64,000 bases of DNA. Origin: Microlunatus panaciterrae. GTDB lineage: Bacteria > Actinomycetota > Actinomycetes > Propionibacteriales > Propionibacteriaceae. The notes beneath the pieces were generated by a model. It saw nothing but the letters and a program-made list of their open reading frames with translations, had not been told where the DNA came from and ran no database searches. Shown in pieces: positions 47,013-56,168 of the stretch (position 1 is its first letter; every line of letters begins with the position of its first letter). The stretch lies in the NCBI RefSeq assembly GCF_016907535.1, contig NZ_JAFBCF010000001.1, forward strand, positions 2,666,001-2,730,000. The letters run 5' to 3'. The position numbers were made by a program, and so were the translations under genes.

Positions 47013-48296
47013 ATGAGCGGGCAGTCAGGTGGTCCGGGCCGTGGGGGTCCGAGCGCAGGGACCGCGTCGACCCCAGCCAGGTCGATCCCTGCCAGGGCGT
47101 GGCAGATGCTCGTTCTGGCCACCCTCGGCTTCGCCATCAACTTCTGGGCCTGGGCGCTGCTCAGCCCGCTCGGTCCCAGGTTCAAGGAGCTTCTCCAGCT
47201 GTCCAGCTCCGAACAGGCGCTGCTGGTCGCGGTGCCGGTGATCGTCGGCTCGCTCGGTCGCATCCCAGTGGGAGCGCTGACGGACCGGTTCGGTGGTCGG
47301 GTGATGTTCCCGCTGGTCTCGGCCGCCACCATCGTCCCGGTGCTGTTTCTGGGGCTGTTCGGACAGGACTCGCTGGCGTTGTTGATCATCGGCGGCTTCT
47401 TCCTCGGCATCGGCGGTACGGCCTTCGCCGTCGGTGTCCCCTTTGTCAACGCCTGGTTCCCGCCGGAACGGCGTGGCCTGGCCGTCGGCGTCTTCGGCGC
47501 CGGCATGGGCGGCACCGCCATCAGCGCACTGACAACGGTCAAGCTGGTCGTCGGGCTGGGCCCGACCACGCCGTTCCTGATCACTGCCGTGGCGCTGGCG
47601 GTCTATGCCGTGGTGGCCTGGCTGCTGCTGCGGGATGCGCCGGGGCGGCGAGCACCGACCGAGTTGTTCCTCCGCCGGCTGGTGACCACCACCCGGCTGC
47701 CGATCACCTGGCAGGCGGCCATCCTCTACGCCGTCGCCTTCGGCGGCTACGTCGCGTTCTCGGTCTACCTGCCCGCCTACCTCAAGACCGCCTACGGACT
47801 GACCCAGGCCGACGCGTCGAACCGGATGGCCGGCTTCGTGCTCGTCGCAGTGCTGATGCGCCCGGTCGGCGGCTGGCTGTCGGACCGGCTCGGTTCGCTC
47901 CGGGTGCTGGCCGCGGTGTACGCCCTGGTCGCCGTGTTCGCCTTCGTCCAGTCCTTCACCCCGGCACTGTTCGTGCTCGGCACCATCGCGTTCCTGACCA
48001 TGGCGGCGGCGCTCGGCGCCGGCAGCGGAGCCACCTTCGCCCTGGTGGCCGAGGTCACGCCGCCGGCGAAGGTCGGATCGGTGACGGGAGTGGTCGGTGC
48101 CGCCGGTGGTCTGGGCGGTTTCGTGCCGCCACTGGTGATGGGCGCTGTCTACACCTGGACCGGCGGCTACGGGCTCGGGCTGGCGTTGCTGGCCATCGTC
48201 TCCGCCGCGACCCTGCTGTTCACCCTGACCGTGGTCCGATCCGGTAGTCGCCGGCGTGCCGCCGCCGCTACCGCCGTCGAGGAGCCGAGCCGATGA
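47013..48296 (+). CDS. narK: Nitrate/nitrite transporter NarK (MFS)
   Basis: A 427-residue major facilitator with about twelve helices. Typical NarK signatures are NFWAWALLSPLGPRFKE, the RIPVGALTDRFGGR loop, FVNAWFPPERRGLAVGVFGAG and MRPVGGWLSDRLGSLRVL, which contain the substrate arginines and the nitrate-signature glycines. It imports nitrate and/or exports nitrite for the reductase encoded just downstream. ATG 47013 follows GGGAGG closely; GTG 47001 is an alternative. The stop overlaps narG (ATGA). Confidence 0.92.
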   Translation: MSGQSGGPGRGGPSAGTASTPARSIPARAWQMLVLATLGFAINFWAWALLSPLGPRFKELLQLSSSEQALLVAVPVIVGSLGRIPVGALTDRFGGRVMFPLVSAATIVPVLFLGLFGQDSLALLIIGGFFLGIGGTAFAVGVPFVNAWFPPERRGLAVGVFGAGMGGTAISALTTVKLVVGLGPTTPFLITAVALAVYAVVAWLLLRDAPGRRAPTELFLRRLVTTTRLPITWQAAILYAVAFGGYVAFSVYLPAYLKTAYGLTQADASNRMAGFVLVAVLMRPVGGWLSDRLGSLRVLAAVYALVAVFAFVQSFTPALFVLGTIAFLTMAAALGAGSGATFALVAEVTPPAKVGSVTGVVGAAGGLGGFVPPLVMGAVYTWTGGYGLGLALLAIVSAATLLFTLTVVRSGSRRRAAAATAVEEPSR

Positions 48297-51200
48297 CCGT
48301 CGACGACAACCTGCGCCGGGAACGACCACCCGCCCAGCTCGACGGTCCGTTCACCCAGGCGTTGGTTCGCACCCGGCGATTCTTCACCCGGGCTCAGATC
48401 TCGGACGACTCCCGGACGATGTACAAGATCGGCGGCCGCCAGGCAGACGACTTCTACCGCGACCGGTGGAGCCACGACAAGGTGGTCAGGTCGACGCACG
48501 GCGTCAACTGCACCGGCTCCTGCTCCTGGAAGGTGTACGTCAAGGACGGCATCATCACCTGGGAGTCGCAGCAGACCGACTATCCGTCGGTCGGCCCCGA
48601 CAGTCCGGAGTATGAGCCGCGAGGCTGTCCGCGTGGCGCCGCCTTCTCCTGGTACACCTACTCTCCGACCCGGATCCGCTACCCCTACGTCCGTGGCGTG
48701 CTGCTGCAGATGTACCGCGAGGCGAAGAACCGGCTGGGCGACCCGGTCGCCGCCTGGGCCGACATCGTCGACGACCCGGTGCGGGCCCACAGCTACAAGG
48801 CGGCCCGCGGCAAGGGTGGTCTGGTCCGGGCGAGCTGGGACGAGGCCACCGAGATGGTCGCTGCCGCCCATGTGCACACGATCCAGAAGTGGGGCCCCGA
48901 CCGCGTCGCCGGCTTCTCCCCGATCCCCGCCATGTCGATGGTCTCGCACGCCTCCGGGGCCCGCTTCGTCAACCTCATCGGCGGGTCGATGCTCAGCTTC
49001 TACGACTGGTACGCCGACCTCCCGGTGGCCTCGCCGCAGGTGTTCGGTGACCAGACCGACGTACCCGAGTCCGGCGACTGGTGGAACGCCGGCTACCTGA
49101 TCATGTGGGGCTCCAACGTCCCGGTCACCCGTACCCCCGATGCGCATTGGATGACGGAGGCCCGTTACCGCGGGCAGAAGGTGGTCGTCGTCTCGCCGGA
49201 CTACGCCGACAACGTCAAGTTCGCCGACGAGTGGCTGCCGGCCAGGCCCGGCACCGATGCGGCCCTGGCGATGGCGATGGGCCATGTCGTGCTCAAGGAG
49301 TTCTTCGTCGACCGGTCGACGCCCTACTTCAGCGACTATGTGACCAAGTACACCGACCTGCCGCACCTGGTCTGCCTCAGCGATGACGGCGACGGTGGCT
49401 TCCGGCCGGGCAAGTTCCTCACCGCCGCCGACCTGCCGGACCATCAGCACGAGGAGAACGCCGCGTTCAAGACGGTCCTGGTCGATGCGCTCACCGACGG
49501 TCTGGTCGTGCCGAACGGGTCCCTCGGCCACCGGTACGGCGACGCCGGGGTGGGGAAGTGGAACCTCGAGCTCGGTCCGGTCGAGCCCCGGTTGTCGATG
49601 CTGGAGGGTGACCACGAGCCGGTGCTGGTCTCGCTGCCCCGCTTCGACGCACCCGACGGCGCCGCCCAGACTCTGGCCCGCGGTGTGCCTGCCCGGCGGA
49701 TCGGGGACCGGCTGGTGACCACCGTGTTCGATCTGCTGCTGGCGCAGTACGGCGTCGGCCGGGCCGGCCTGCCGGGTGACTGGACCGCCTCCTATGACGA
49801 CGCGTCCGCGCCCTACACCCCCGCGTGGCAGGAGCAGATCACCGGCGTGCCGGCCGCTGCCGCGGCCCGGATCGGTCGTGAGTTCGCCCGGAACGCCGAG
49901 CAGTCGCACGGCCGGTCCATGATCATCATGGGGGCCGGCACCAACCACTGGTTCCACTCCGACACGATCTACCGGGCCTTCCTGACCTTGATCAACCTGA
50001 CCGGTTGCCAGGGGGTCAACGGTGGTGGCTGGGCCCACTACGTCGGGCAGGAGAAGGTGCGACCGATCACCGGTTACACCCAGATGGCCAACGCGCTGGA
50101 CTGGACCCGGCCGCCGCGGAACATGATCCAGACCGCCTACTGGTACCTGCACACCGACCAGTTCCGCTACGACCAGTTCGGCGCCGACACGCTGTCGGCC
50201 ACTACCGGGCTCGGCCAGCTGGCCGGCAAGAGCACCGCCGACGTGATCGCCCAGAGCGCCCGGATGGGCTGGATGCCGTCCTACCCGACCTTCAACCGGA
50301 ACCCGCTCGAGCTGGCCGACCAGGCTGCGGCCGCCGGTCAGCCGGTCGCCGACTACGTCGTCGAGCAGCTGACCACAGGCAAGCTCGGCTTCGCCGGGGA
50401 GGACCCGGACGCTCCGGAGAACTTTCCCCGGGTGCTGTCCATCTGGCGCGCCAACCTGCTCGGCTCCTCGTCGAAGGGCAACGAGTACTTCCTCAAGCAC
50501 CTGCTCGGTGCCGACTCGTCCCTGCGTGCCACCGAGACCGCCGAGGGAGTGCGGCCCAGAGACGTGAAATGGCACCAGCAGGCGCCGGAGGGCAAGCTGG
50601 ACCTGCTGCTCACGCTCGACTTCCGGCAGACCAGCACCACCCTGTTCTCCGATGTCGTGCTGCCGGCAGCGACCTGGTACGAGAAGCACGACCTGAACAC
50701 CACCGACATGCACCCGTTCGTGCACTCGTTCAACCCGGCGATCCCGCCCCCGTGGCAGACCCGGACCGACTGGGACGCCTGGCAGACGATCGCCGCGAAG
50801 TTCTCGGAGCTGGCCGCCACCCATCTGGGGGTGCGCCGTGACGTGGTGGCGGTGCCGTTGACCCACGACACTCCCGACGCGATGGCCAACCCGCACGGGG
50901 TGGTCCGGGACTGGAAGGCGGGGGAGTGCGACCCCATCCCCGGCGTCACCATGCCGAAGCTGGTCGAGGTGGAGCGGGACTATGGAGCGGTCGGCGCCAA
51001 GATGAACGCTGTCGGGCCGCTGCTGGACAGTCTCGGCGCCACCACGAAGGGGATCACGTTCGACCTCGCCACGCCGCTGCGCTACCTCGCCCAGAAGAAC
51101 GGCGTGGTCCGCGGCGGCCCCGCTGACGGCCGCCCCTCACTGCAACGGGACGTGCACGTCTGCGAAGCCATCCTGGCGCTGTCGGGGACCACCAACGGGA

Positions 51201-52027
51201 TGCTCGCCACCCAGGGTTTCAAGACGTTGGAGGAGCGCACCGGCACCCGGCTGGCGGACCTGGCCGAGGAGCACGAGGGCAAGCAGGTCACCTTCGCCGA
51301 CACCCAGAACGCCCCCGTTCCGGTGATCACCTCGCCCGAGTGGTCCGGTTCGGAGTCCGGCGGCCGCCGTTACTCGCCGTTCACCATCAACGTCGAGCGA
51401 CTCAAGCCGTGGCACACCCTGACCGGCCGGATGCACTTCTATCTCGATCACGACTGGATGACCGAGCTGGGTGAGGGACTGCCGGTCTACCGACCTCCGC
51501 TCAACATGGCGGCGCTGTTCGACGAACCCGTGATCGGCGACGTCTCCGACGGGTCGTCCGGGCGGGTCGCCGGGGTGACGGTGCGCTACCTGACGCCGCA
51601 CAACAAGTGGTCGATCCACTCCGAATACCAGGACAACCTGTTCATGCTCTCGCTGTCCCGCGGTGGGCAGACCATCTGGATGAGCAATGCCGACGCCGAC
51701 AAGGTCGGCATCCACGACAACGACTGGGTGGAGGCCGTCAACCGCAACGGGGTGGTGGTGGCGCGGGCGATCGTGTCGCACCGGATGCCGGAAGGCACTG
51801 TGTACATGCACCACGCCCAGGACCGGCTGATCGACGTCCCGATCGCCGAGACCTCCGGCAGGCGCGGCGGGATCCACAACTCGCTGACCCGGTTGCTGAT
51901 CAAGCCGAGCCACCTGATCGGCGGCTATGCGCAGCTGTCGTTCGCGTTCAACTACCTCGGGCCGACCGGGAACCAACGGGACGAGGTGACGGTCATCCGT
52001 CGCCGTTCCCAGGAGGTGGAGTACTGA
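48293..52027 (+). CDS. narG: Respiratory nitrate reductase alpha subunit NarG
   Basis: A 1244-residue molybdo-bis-MGD catalytic subunit reducing nitrate to nitrite on the cytoplasmic face. The ligands of the FS0 [4Fe-4S] cluster are visible: His69, Cys73 and Cys77 in THGVNCTGSCSW and Cys112 in RGCPRG. The molybdenum-ligating Asp lies in FYDWYADLPVASP (residues 236-248). VTRTPDAHWMTEARY and TGCQGVNGGGWAHYVGQEK are further landmarks. The ATG overlaps the narK stop. Depends on molybdate import (modABC) and on Moco genes not present in this window. Confidence 0.97.
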   Translation: MTVDDNLRRERPPAQLDGPFTQALVRTRRFFTRAQISDDSRTMYKIGGRQADDFYRDRWSHDKVVRSTHGVNCTGSCSWKVYVKDGIITWESQQTDYPSVGPDSPEYEPRGCPRGAAFSWYTYSPTRIRYPYVRGVLLQMYREAKNRLGDPVAAWADIVDDPVRAHSYKAARGKGGLVRASWDEATEMVAAAHVHTIQKWGPDRVAGFSPIPAMSMVSHASGARFVNLIGGSMLSFYDWYADLPVASPQVFGDQTDVPESGDWWNAGYLIMWGSNVPVTRTPDAHWMTEARYRGQKVVVVSPDYADNVKFADEWLPARPGTDAALAMAMGHVVLKEFFVDRSTPYFSDYVTKYTDLPHLVCLSDDGDGGFRPGKFLTAADLPDHQHEENAAFKTVLVDALTDGLVVPNGSLGHRYGDAGVGKWNLELGPVEPRLSMLEGDHEPVLVSLPRFDAPDGAAQTLARGVPARRIGDRLVTTVFDLLLAQYGVGRAGLPGDWTASYDDASAPYTPAWQEQITGVPAAAAARIGREFARNAEQSHGRSMIIMGAGTNHWFHSDTIYRAFLTLINLTGCQGVNGGGWAHYVGQEKVRPITGYTQMANALDWTRPPRNMIQTAYWYLHTDQFRYDQFGADTLSATTGLGQLAGKSTADVIAQSARMGWMPSYPTFNRNPLELADQAAAAGQPVADYVVEQLTTGKLGFAGEDPDAPENFPRVLSIWRANLLGSSSKGNEYFLKHLLGADSSLRATETAEGVRPRDVKWHQQAPEGKLDLLLTLDFRQTSTTLFSDVVLPAATWYEKHDLNTTDMHPFVHSFNPAIPPPWQTRTDWDAWQTIAAKFSELAATHLGVRRDVVAVPLTHDTPDAMANPHGVVRDWKAGECDPIPGVTMPKLVEVERDYGAVGAKMNAVGPLLDSLGATTKGITFDLATPLRYLAQKNGVVRGGPADGRPSLQRDVHVCEAILALSGTTNGMLATQGFKTLEERTGTRLADLAEEHEGKQVTFADTQNAPVPVITSPEWSGSESGGRRYSPFTINVERLKPWHTLTGRMHFYLDHDWMTELGEGLPVYRPPLNMAALFDEPVIGDVSDGSSGRVAGVTVRYLTPHNKWSIHSEYQDNLFMLSLSRGGQTIWMSNADADKVGIHDNDWVEAVNRNGVVVARAIVSHRMPEGTVYMHHAQDRLIDVPIAETSGRRGGIHNSLTRLLIKPSHLIGGYAQLSFAFNYLGPTGNQRDEVTVIRRRSQEVEY

Positions 52028-52056
52028 TGACCGCAGCGACGACCAGGAAGGCCTGA
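52027..52056 (+). CDS. 9-codon mini-ORF bridging narG and narH
   Basis: The narG stop and this start form TGATGA. The frame reads MTAATTRKA and stops one base before the narH ATG at 52058. It contains the narH ribosome-binding site AGGAAGG. It could carry ribosomes across the gap to couple narG and narH translation; there is no evidence that the peptide itself matters. Confidence 0.3.
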   Translation: MTAATTRKA

Positions 52057-52057
52057 T

Positions 52058-53743
52058 ATGCGTGTGATGGCGCAGATGGCGATGGTGATGAACCTGGACA
52101 AGTGCATCGGGTGCCACACCTGCTCGGTGACCTGCAAACAGGCCTGGACCAACCGGTCCGGCACCGAGTACGTGTGGTTCAACAACGTCGAAACCCGGCC
52201 AGGGCAGGGCTACCCGCGTGGCTACGAGGACCAGGAGACCTGGAAGGGCGGCTGGGCCCTGAACCGTCGCGGCCGGCTCAGCCTGCGGGCCGGCGGCCGG
52301 TTCAAGAAGCTGCTGACGATCTTCTCCAACCCCAAGCTCCCGTCGATCCACGACTACTACGAGCCGTGGACCTACGACTACTCCACCCTGACCGATGCAC
52401 CGGCCCAGCAGCACACCCCGGTCGCACGTCCCAAGTCGTTGCTGACCGGCGAGAACATGAAGGTCTCCTGGTCGGCCAACTGGGATGACGATCTTGGTGG
52501 CTCGACCGACCACGGGCACCGCGATGTGATGCTGAAGAACCTCGGGGACAAGGTCAAGTTCGAGTTCGAGCAGACCTTCATGTTCTACCTGCCACGGATC
52601 TGCGAACACTGCCTGAACCCGTCGTGCGCGGCCTCGTGTCCCTCCGGTGCGATCTACAAGCGCACCGAGGACGGCATCGTGCTGGTCGACCAGGATCGGT
52701 GCCGGGGGTGGCGGATGTGCGTGTCCGGCTGCCCCTACAAGAAGATCTACTTCAACCACCGCACCGGCAAGGCGGAGAAGTGCACCTTCTGTTTCCCCCG
52801 GGTCGAGGTCGGCATCCCCACCGTGTGCTCGGAGACCTGCGTCGGGCGGCTCCGCTACATCGGGCTGATGCTGTACGACGCGGACCGGGTGCTCGACGCC
52901 GCCTCGGTGACGGAGCCTCACGACCTGTACCGCTCCCAGCGCGACGTCTTCCTCGACCCGAACGACCCGGCGGTGGTCCGGGCGGCCGAGCAGGCCGGGA
53001 TCCCCAGGGACTGGATCCAGGCGGCCCAGCGCTCCCCGGTCTGGGCGCTGATCAACACCTACGAGGTGGCGCTGCCGCTGCATCCGGAGTACCGGACGAT
53101 GCCGATGGTCTGGTACATCCCGCCGCTGTCACCGGTCGTCGACATCGTGCGTGACACCGGCCATGACGCCGAGGACAAGGGCAACCTGTTCGCCGCCATC
53201 GAGTCGCTGCGGATCCCGGTGGAGTATCTGGCCGAACTGTTCACCGCCGGGGACGTCGCCCCGGTCACCGGAGTGCTGCGCAAGCTGGCGGCGATGCGCT
53301 CCTATATGCGCGACATCTCGATGGGGGACGCGCCGGATGAGTCGATCGCCGCTGCGGTCGGGATGACCGGGTCTGCGCTGCAGGACATGTACCGACTGCT
53401 GGCGATCGCCAAGTACGACGAGCGGTACGTGATCCCGCCGGCACACGCCGAGCAGGCGCACTCGCTGGAGGAGCTGGCCACGGAGTGCTCACTGGACTAC
53501 GAGGGCGGCCCCGGGATGGGCGGGTCCGGGCCGTTCGGGGAAGGCTCCGGTGCTCCGGTGCCGATCGCGGTGGAGAACTTCCAGATGCTGCGGGACCGGC
53601 AGACCAGCGGCTCACTGACCGAGCCGGGGGACAAGCGGGGCCGGGTCAACCTGCTGAACTGGGACGGCAAGGGCCGGCCGGCGGGACTGTTCCCCCCGGG
53701 CGGGTCAGCAGAGGACGGCTCCAGCGGGGAGAAGGCCCCGTGA
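52058..53743 (+). CDS. narH: Respiratory nitrate reductase beta subunit NarH
   Basis: A 561-residue electron-transfer subunit carrying three [4Fe-4S] clusters and one [3Fe-4S] cluster. The cysteine groups are KCIGCHTCSVTCKQAW, CEHCLNPSCAASCPSGAI, CRGWRMCVSGCPYKK (the Trp in place of a Cys marks the [3Fe-4S] site) and CTFCFPRVEVGIPTVCSETC. It passes electrons from the haem subunit NarI to NarG. ATG 52058 is preceded by AGGAAGG. The stop overlaps narJ (GTGA). Confidence 0.97.
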   Translation: MRVMAQMAMVMNLDKCIGCHTCSVTCKQAWTNRSGTEYVWFNNVETRPGQGYPRGYEDQETWKGGWALNRRGRLSLRAGGRFKKLLTIFSNPKLPSIHDYYEPWTYDYSTLTDAPAQQHTPVARPKSLLTGENMKVSWSANWDDDLGGSTDHGHRDVMLKNLGDKVKFEFEQTFMFYLPRICEHCLNPSCAASCPSGAIYKRTEDGIVLVDQDRCRGWRMCVSGCPYKKIYFNHRTGKAEKCTFCFPRVEVGIPTVCSETCVGRLRYIGLMLYDADRVLDAASVTEPHDLYRSQRDVFLDPNDPAVVRAAEQAGIPRDWIQAAQRSPVWALINTYEVALPLHPEYRTMPMVWYIPPLSPVVDIVRDTGHDAEDKGNLFAAIESLRIPVEYLAELFTAGDVAPVTGVLRKLAAMRSYMRDISMGDAPDESIAAAVGMTGSALQDMYRLLAIAKYDERYVIPPAHAEQAHSLEELATECSLDYEGGPGMGGSGPFGEGSGAPVPIAVENFQMLRDRQTSGSLTEPGDKRGRVNLLNWDGKGRPAGLFPPGGSAEDGSSGEKAP

Positions 53744-54417
53744 TCGGCCGACACCCCGAACCCCGGCTGCGACCCGACCAGCTCACCATCGCCTGGCAGA
53801 GCGTGTCGCTGCTGCTGGACTATCCCGATCAACGGCTGCTGGAGCAGACGACGCTGATCCGCAACGCCAGCGCCGAGCTGCCCGACGAGGTCGGCCGGCC
53901 GCTGCGCGAGTTCCTGGACTACCTACAGAGCCGTCCGCCGGAGGAACTGGCGGCCGAGTACGTCCGCACCTTCGATCACCAGAAGAAGTGCTGTCTGTTC
54001 CTGACCTACTTCACCAGCGGCGACACCCGCAAGCGGGGGATCGCCCTGCTCCGGTTCAAGCAGACCTACCTGCGCTCCGGTCTGGTGCTCGGCCCCGACG
54101 AGCTGCCCGATCATCTGTCGGTGGTGCTGGAGTACGCGGCCACCACCGACCAGCGGCTGGGCTGGAAGCTGCTGCTGGACTACCGAGCCGGCTTCGAGCT
54201 GCTGCGGCTGGCGCTGGCGGAGGCGTCCTCGCCGTGGGCGCTGGTCGCCGACGCGCTTCGCGCCACCCTGCCGCCGTTGCGTGGTGACGACTGGGAGGCG
54301 GTGGTCCAGCTGGCCGAGCAGGGTCCACCGGAGGAGGATGTGGGGCTGGAGGCCTTCGCGCCGCCGGAGTACATGCCGGTCGGCAGCGACCAGTACGGCA
54401 GGGGAGGGTACCGATGA
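53740..54417 (+). CDS. narJ: Nitrate reductase assembly chaperone NarJ
   Basis: A 225-residue helical chaperone of the TorD/NarJ family that holds apo-NarGH until molybdenum cofactor is inserted and NarI is docked. YVRTFDHQKKCCLFLTYFTSGDTRKRG is the conserved family core (shown in part: TFDHQKKCCLFLTYF). GTG 53740 overlaps the narH stop and the stop overlaps narI (ATGA). The C-terminal tail is acidic. Confidence 0.92.
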   Translation: MIGRHPEPRLRPDQLTIAWQSVSLLLDYPDQRLLEQTTLIRNASAELPDEVGRPLREFLDYLQSRPPEELAAEYVRTFDHQKKCCLFLTYFTSGDTRKRGIALLRFKQTYLRSGLVLGPDELPDHLSVVLEYAATTDQRLGWKLLLDYRAGFELLRLALAEASSPWALVADALRATLPPLRGDDWEAVVQLAEQGPPEEDVGLEAFAPPEYMPVGSDQYGRGGYR

Positions 54418-55130
54418 GCGTCGTGCTCTGGGTGGTGATTCCCTACATCTGCCTGACCATCTTCGTGGTCGGACACATCTGGCGCTACCGCTACGACAAG
54501 TTCGGCTGGACCACCCGCTCGTCCCAGCTGTACGAGAACCGGCTGCTCCGGCTCGGCAGCCCGCTGTTCCACTTCGGCATCCTGGTCGTGGCCGTCGGCC
54601 ACTTCGCCGGCCTGGTGGTCCCGAAGAGCTGGACCGACGCCGCCGGGGTGCCGGAGGGCGCCTACCACGCGATGGCCGTCGGGATGGGCAGCGTCGCCGG
54701 GATCTGCACGGTGGCAGGGATGGCCATCCTGATCTACCGCCGGCGCACCGTCGGACCGGTGTTCTCGGCCACCACCAGAATGGACAAGCTGATGTACCTG
54801 GTGCTGGCGACGGTGATCCTGCTGGGTCTGGCCAACACCGCCATCGCCAACCTGTTCGGTCACTACGACTACCGCGAAGGGGTGTCGATCTGGTTCCGCG
54901 GGCTGTTCTGGTTCCAGCCGCAGCCCGAGCTGATGGCGGCCGCGCCGCTAGGATTCCAGGTGCACGCGATGGTGGCCATGCTGTTGTTCGCGCTGTGGCC
55001 GTTCACCCGGTTGGTGCATGTCTTCAGCGCTCCGCTCGGCTATGTCACCAGGCCTTACATCGTCTATCGAAGCCGGGACGACCGCCTTGGTGCCCGGACG
55101 CCGCCGCGCGGATGGGAGCGAACCCGATGA
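54414..55130 (+). CDS. narI: Respiratory nitrate reductase gamma subunit NarI (cytochrome b)
   Basis: A 238-residue membrane subunit with five helices and two b haems that oxidises menaquinol. Haem-ligand histidines are expected in LFHFGILVVAVGHFAGL (two) and in FQVHAMVAML and TRLVHVFSAP. HIWRYRYDKFGWTTRSSQ follows the first helix. It anchors NarGH to the membrane. The ATG overlaps narJ; the stop overlaps the cupin gene. Confidence 0.94.
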   Translation: MSVVLWVVIPYICLTIFVVGHIWRYRYDKFGWTTRSSQLYENRLLRLGSPLFHFGILVVAVGHFAGLVVPKSWTDAAGVPEGAYHAMAVGMGSVAGICTVAGMAILIYRRRTVGPVFSATTRMDKLMYLVLATVILLGLANTAIANLFGHYDYREGVSIWFRGLFWFQPQPELMAAAPLGFQVHAMVAMLLFALWPFTRLVHVFSAPLGYVTRPYIVYRSRDDRLGARTPPRGWERTR

Positions 55131-55471
55131 AGGAACACGCAGCAGACCACACAGCCGTTCCGCTCAGCGACCACGCTGTCGAACTGCTGGACGAGGCCGG
55201 CGGTTCGCCCGCCCAGCGGGCCGCCCGGACGCTGATCAGCGGCAGCGTGCAGCGGGTCACCATGATCGCGTTGCTGGCCGGCGCCGAGCTCGCCGAGCAT
55301 GCCTCGCCGTCCGGGGCGTCGTTGCAGGTGCTCCGCGGGGAGGCCAGCTTGCTGGCGGGGGATCGGGTGTGGCCGCTGCGGGCCGGTGAGCTGATCGCGA
55401 TTCCACCCCAGCGGCACAGCGTGCAGGCGCAGACCGATGCGGTACTGCTGCTCACGGTCGCCATCGACTGA
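55127..55471 (+). CDS. Small cupin-domain protein at the end of the nar operon
   Basis: A 114-residue protein whose second half is a cupin beta-barrel ([55 protein letters not shown]). Metal ligands of the family would include the His of AEHASP and the HSV histidine; not all usual ligands are clear. The ATG overlaps the narI stop, so it is translated with narGHJI. Cupins of this type are found in some nitrate-reductase clusters; whether it senses, protects or modifies something is unknown. Confidence 0.75.
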   Translation: MKEHAADHTAVPLSDHAVELLDEAGGSPAQRAARTLISGSVQRVTMIALLAGAELAEHASPSGASLQVLRGEASLLAGDRVWPLRAGELIAIPPQRHSVQAQTDAVLLLTVAID

Positions 55472-55562
55472 GCGGTCACCCACGACCATTAGGGCGGTGG
55501 GCGCTCGCGTGTTACGTTCGACGGACAGAGATCGCGCGTCTCGAGCCTGAATCCGGCTCGAT
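55472..55562. other. Intergenic end of nar operon
   Basis: A bulged GC-rich hairpin (GAGCG..CCCAC with GTGGGCGCTC, 55470-55506) follows the cupin stop and may terminate the nar operon; there is no T-run. Confidence 0.3.
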
Positions 55563-55591
55563 TTGGCATGGCGCACGAACTCTGACAGAAT
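55563..55591 (+). promoter_or_regulatory. Promoter of the S10 ribosomal operon
   Basis: TTGGCA (55563-55568), exactly 17 bp and CAGAAT (55586-55591) give a start near 55598, leaving a leader of about 250 nt before rpsJ. Confidence 0.65.
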
Positions 55592-55597
55592 CTTCGG

Positions 55598-55845
55598 GTT
55601 GCTCCGACGGAGTCGCCGGGGTGTGCCATGGGACTGTCAAGGTCCAGGCCGCCGCACCGCGAGACTTCCAGAAAGTCTGGCCTCAGGGTCGGACGCCACC
55701 CCTAGCACGCAGGAACTGCGGGCTCTGGCGTGTCCAGCAAGTACGACACGCCCGACCTCGGGGGTCGTACCAGGAGAGACACTCGGCTCCGGCCGGGAAC
55801 AGCAGGAATTTGCCGGTAGTAGCAGTACGAGCAGAAGGACTAACT
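55598..55845 (+). promoter_or_regulatory. S10 operon leader with two mutually exclusive hairpins
   Basis: No gene lies in this leader. Hairpin A pairs GGCGTGTC (55727-55734) with GACACGCC (55745-55752). Hairpin B pairs GTACGAC (55741-55747) with GTCGTAC (55764-55770) and contains an inner CCCGA/TCGGG stem. The two share bases 55745-55747 and cannot form together, as in a regulatory switch. S10 leaders are autoregulated by L4 in some bacteria; that this one is, is inference. Confidence 0.5.
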
Positions 55846-56154
55846 GTGGCGGGACAAAAGATCCGCATCAGGCTTAAGGCCTATGACCACGAGGTCATCG
55901 ACTCGTCGGCGCGCAAGATCGTCGACACGGTGACTCGTACGGGTGCGAAGGTTGCCGGCCCGGTGCCGCTGCCGACCGAGAAGAACGTGTTCTGCGTGAT
56001 CCGTTCTCCGCACAAGTACAAGGACAGCCGCGAGCACTTCGAGATGCGTACGCACAAGCGGCTCATCGACATCATCGACCCCACCCCGAAGACCGTCGAC
56101 TCGCTGATGCGGCTCGACCTCCCCGCGGGTGTCGACATCGAGATCAAGCTCTGA
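55846..56154 (+). CDS. rpsJ: Small ribosomal subunit protein uS10
   Basis: A 102-residue protein that is both part of the 30S head and NusE, the partner of NusG's KOW domain and NusB. GTG 55846 follows AGAAGGAC and gives [38 protein letters not shown] is diagnostic. First gene of the S10 operon. Confidence 0.97.
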   Translation: MAGQKIRIRLKAYDHEVIDSSARKIVDTVTRTGAKVAGPVPLPTEKNVFCVIRSPHKYKDSREHFEMRTHKRLIDIIDPTPKTVDSLMRLDLPAGVDIEIKL

Positions 56155-56168
56155 GGGACGAACAGATC

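Noticed and set aside
48167-50896. 909-codon open frame antisense to narG
   Set aside because: Shadow of narG; His/Arg/Gly/Val-rich composition and no motif.
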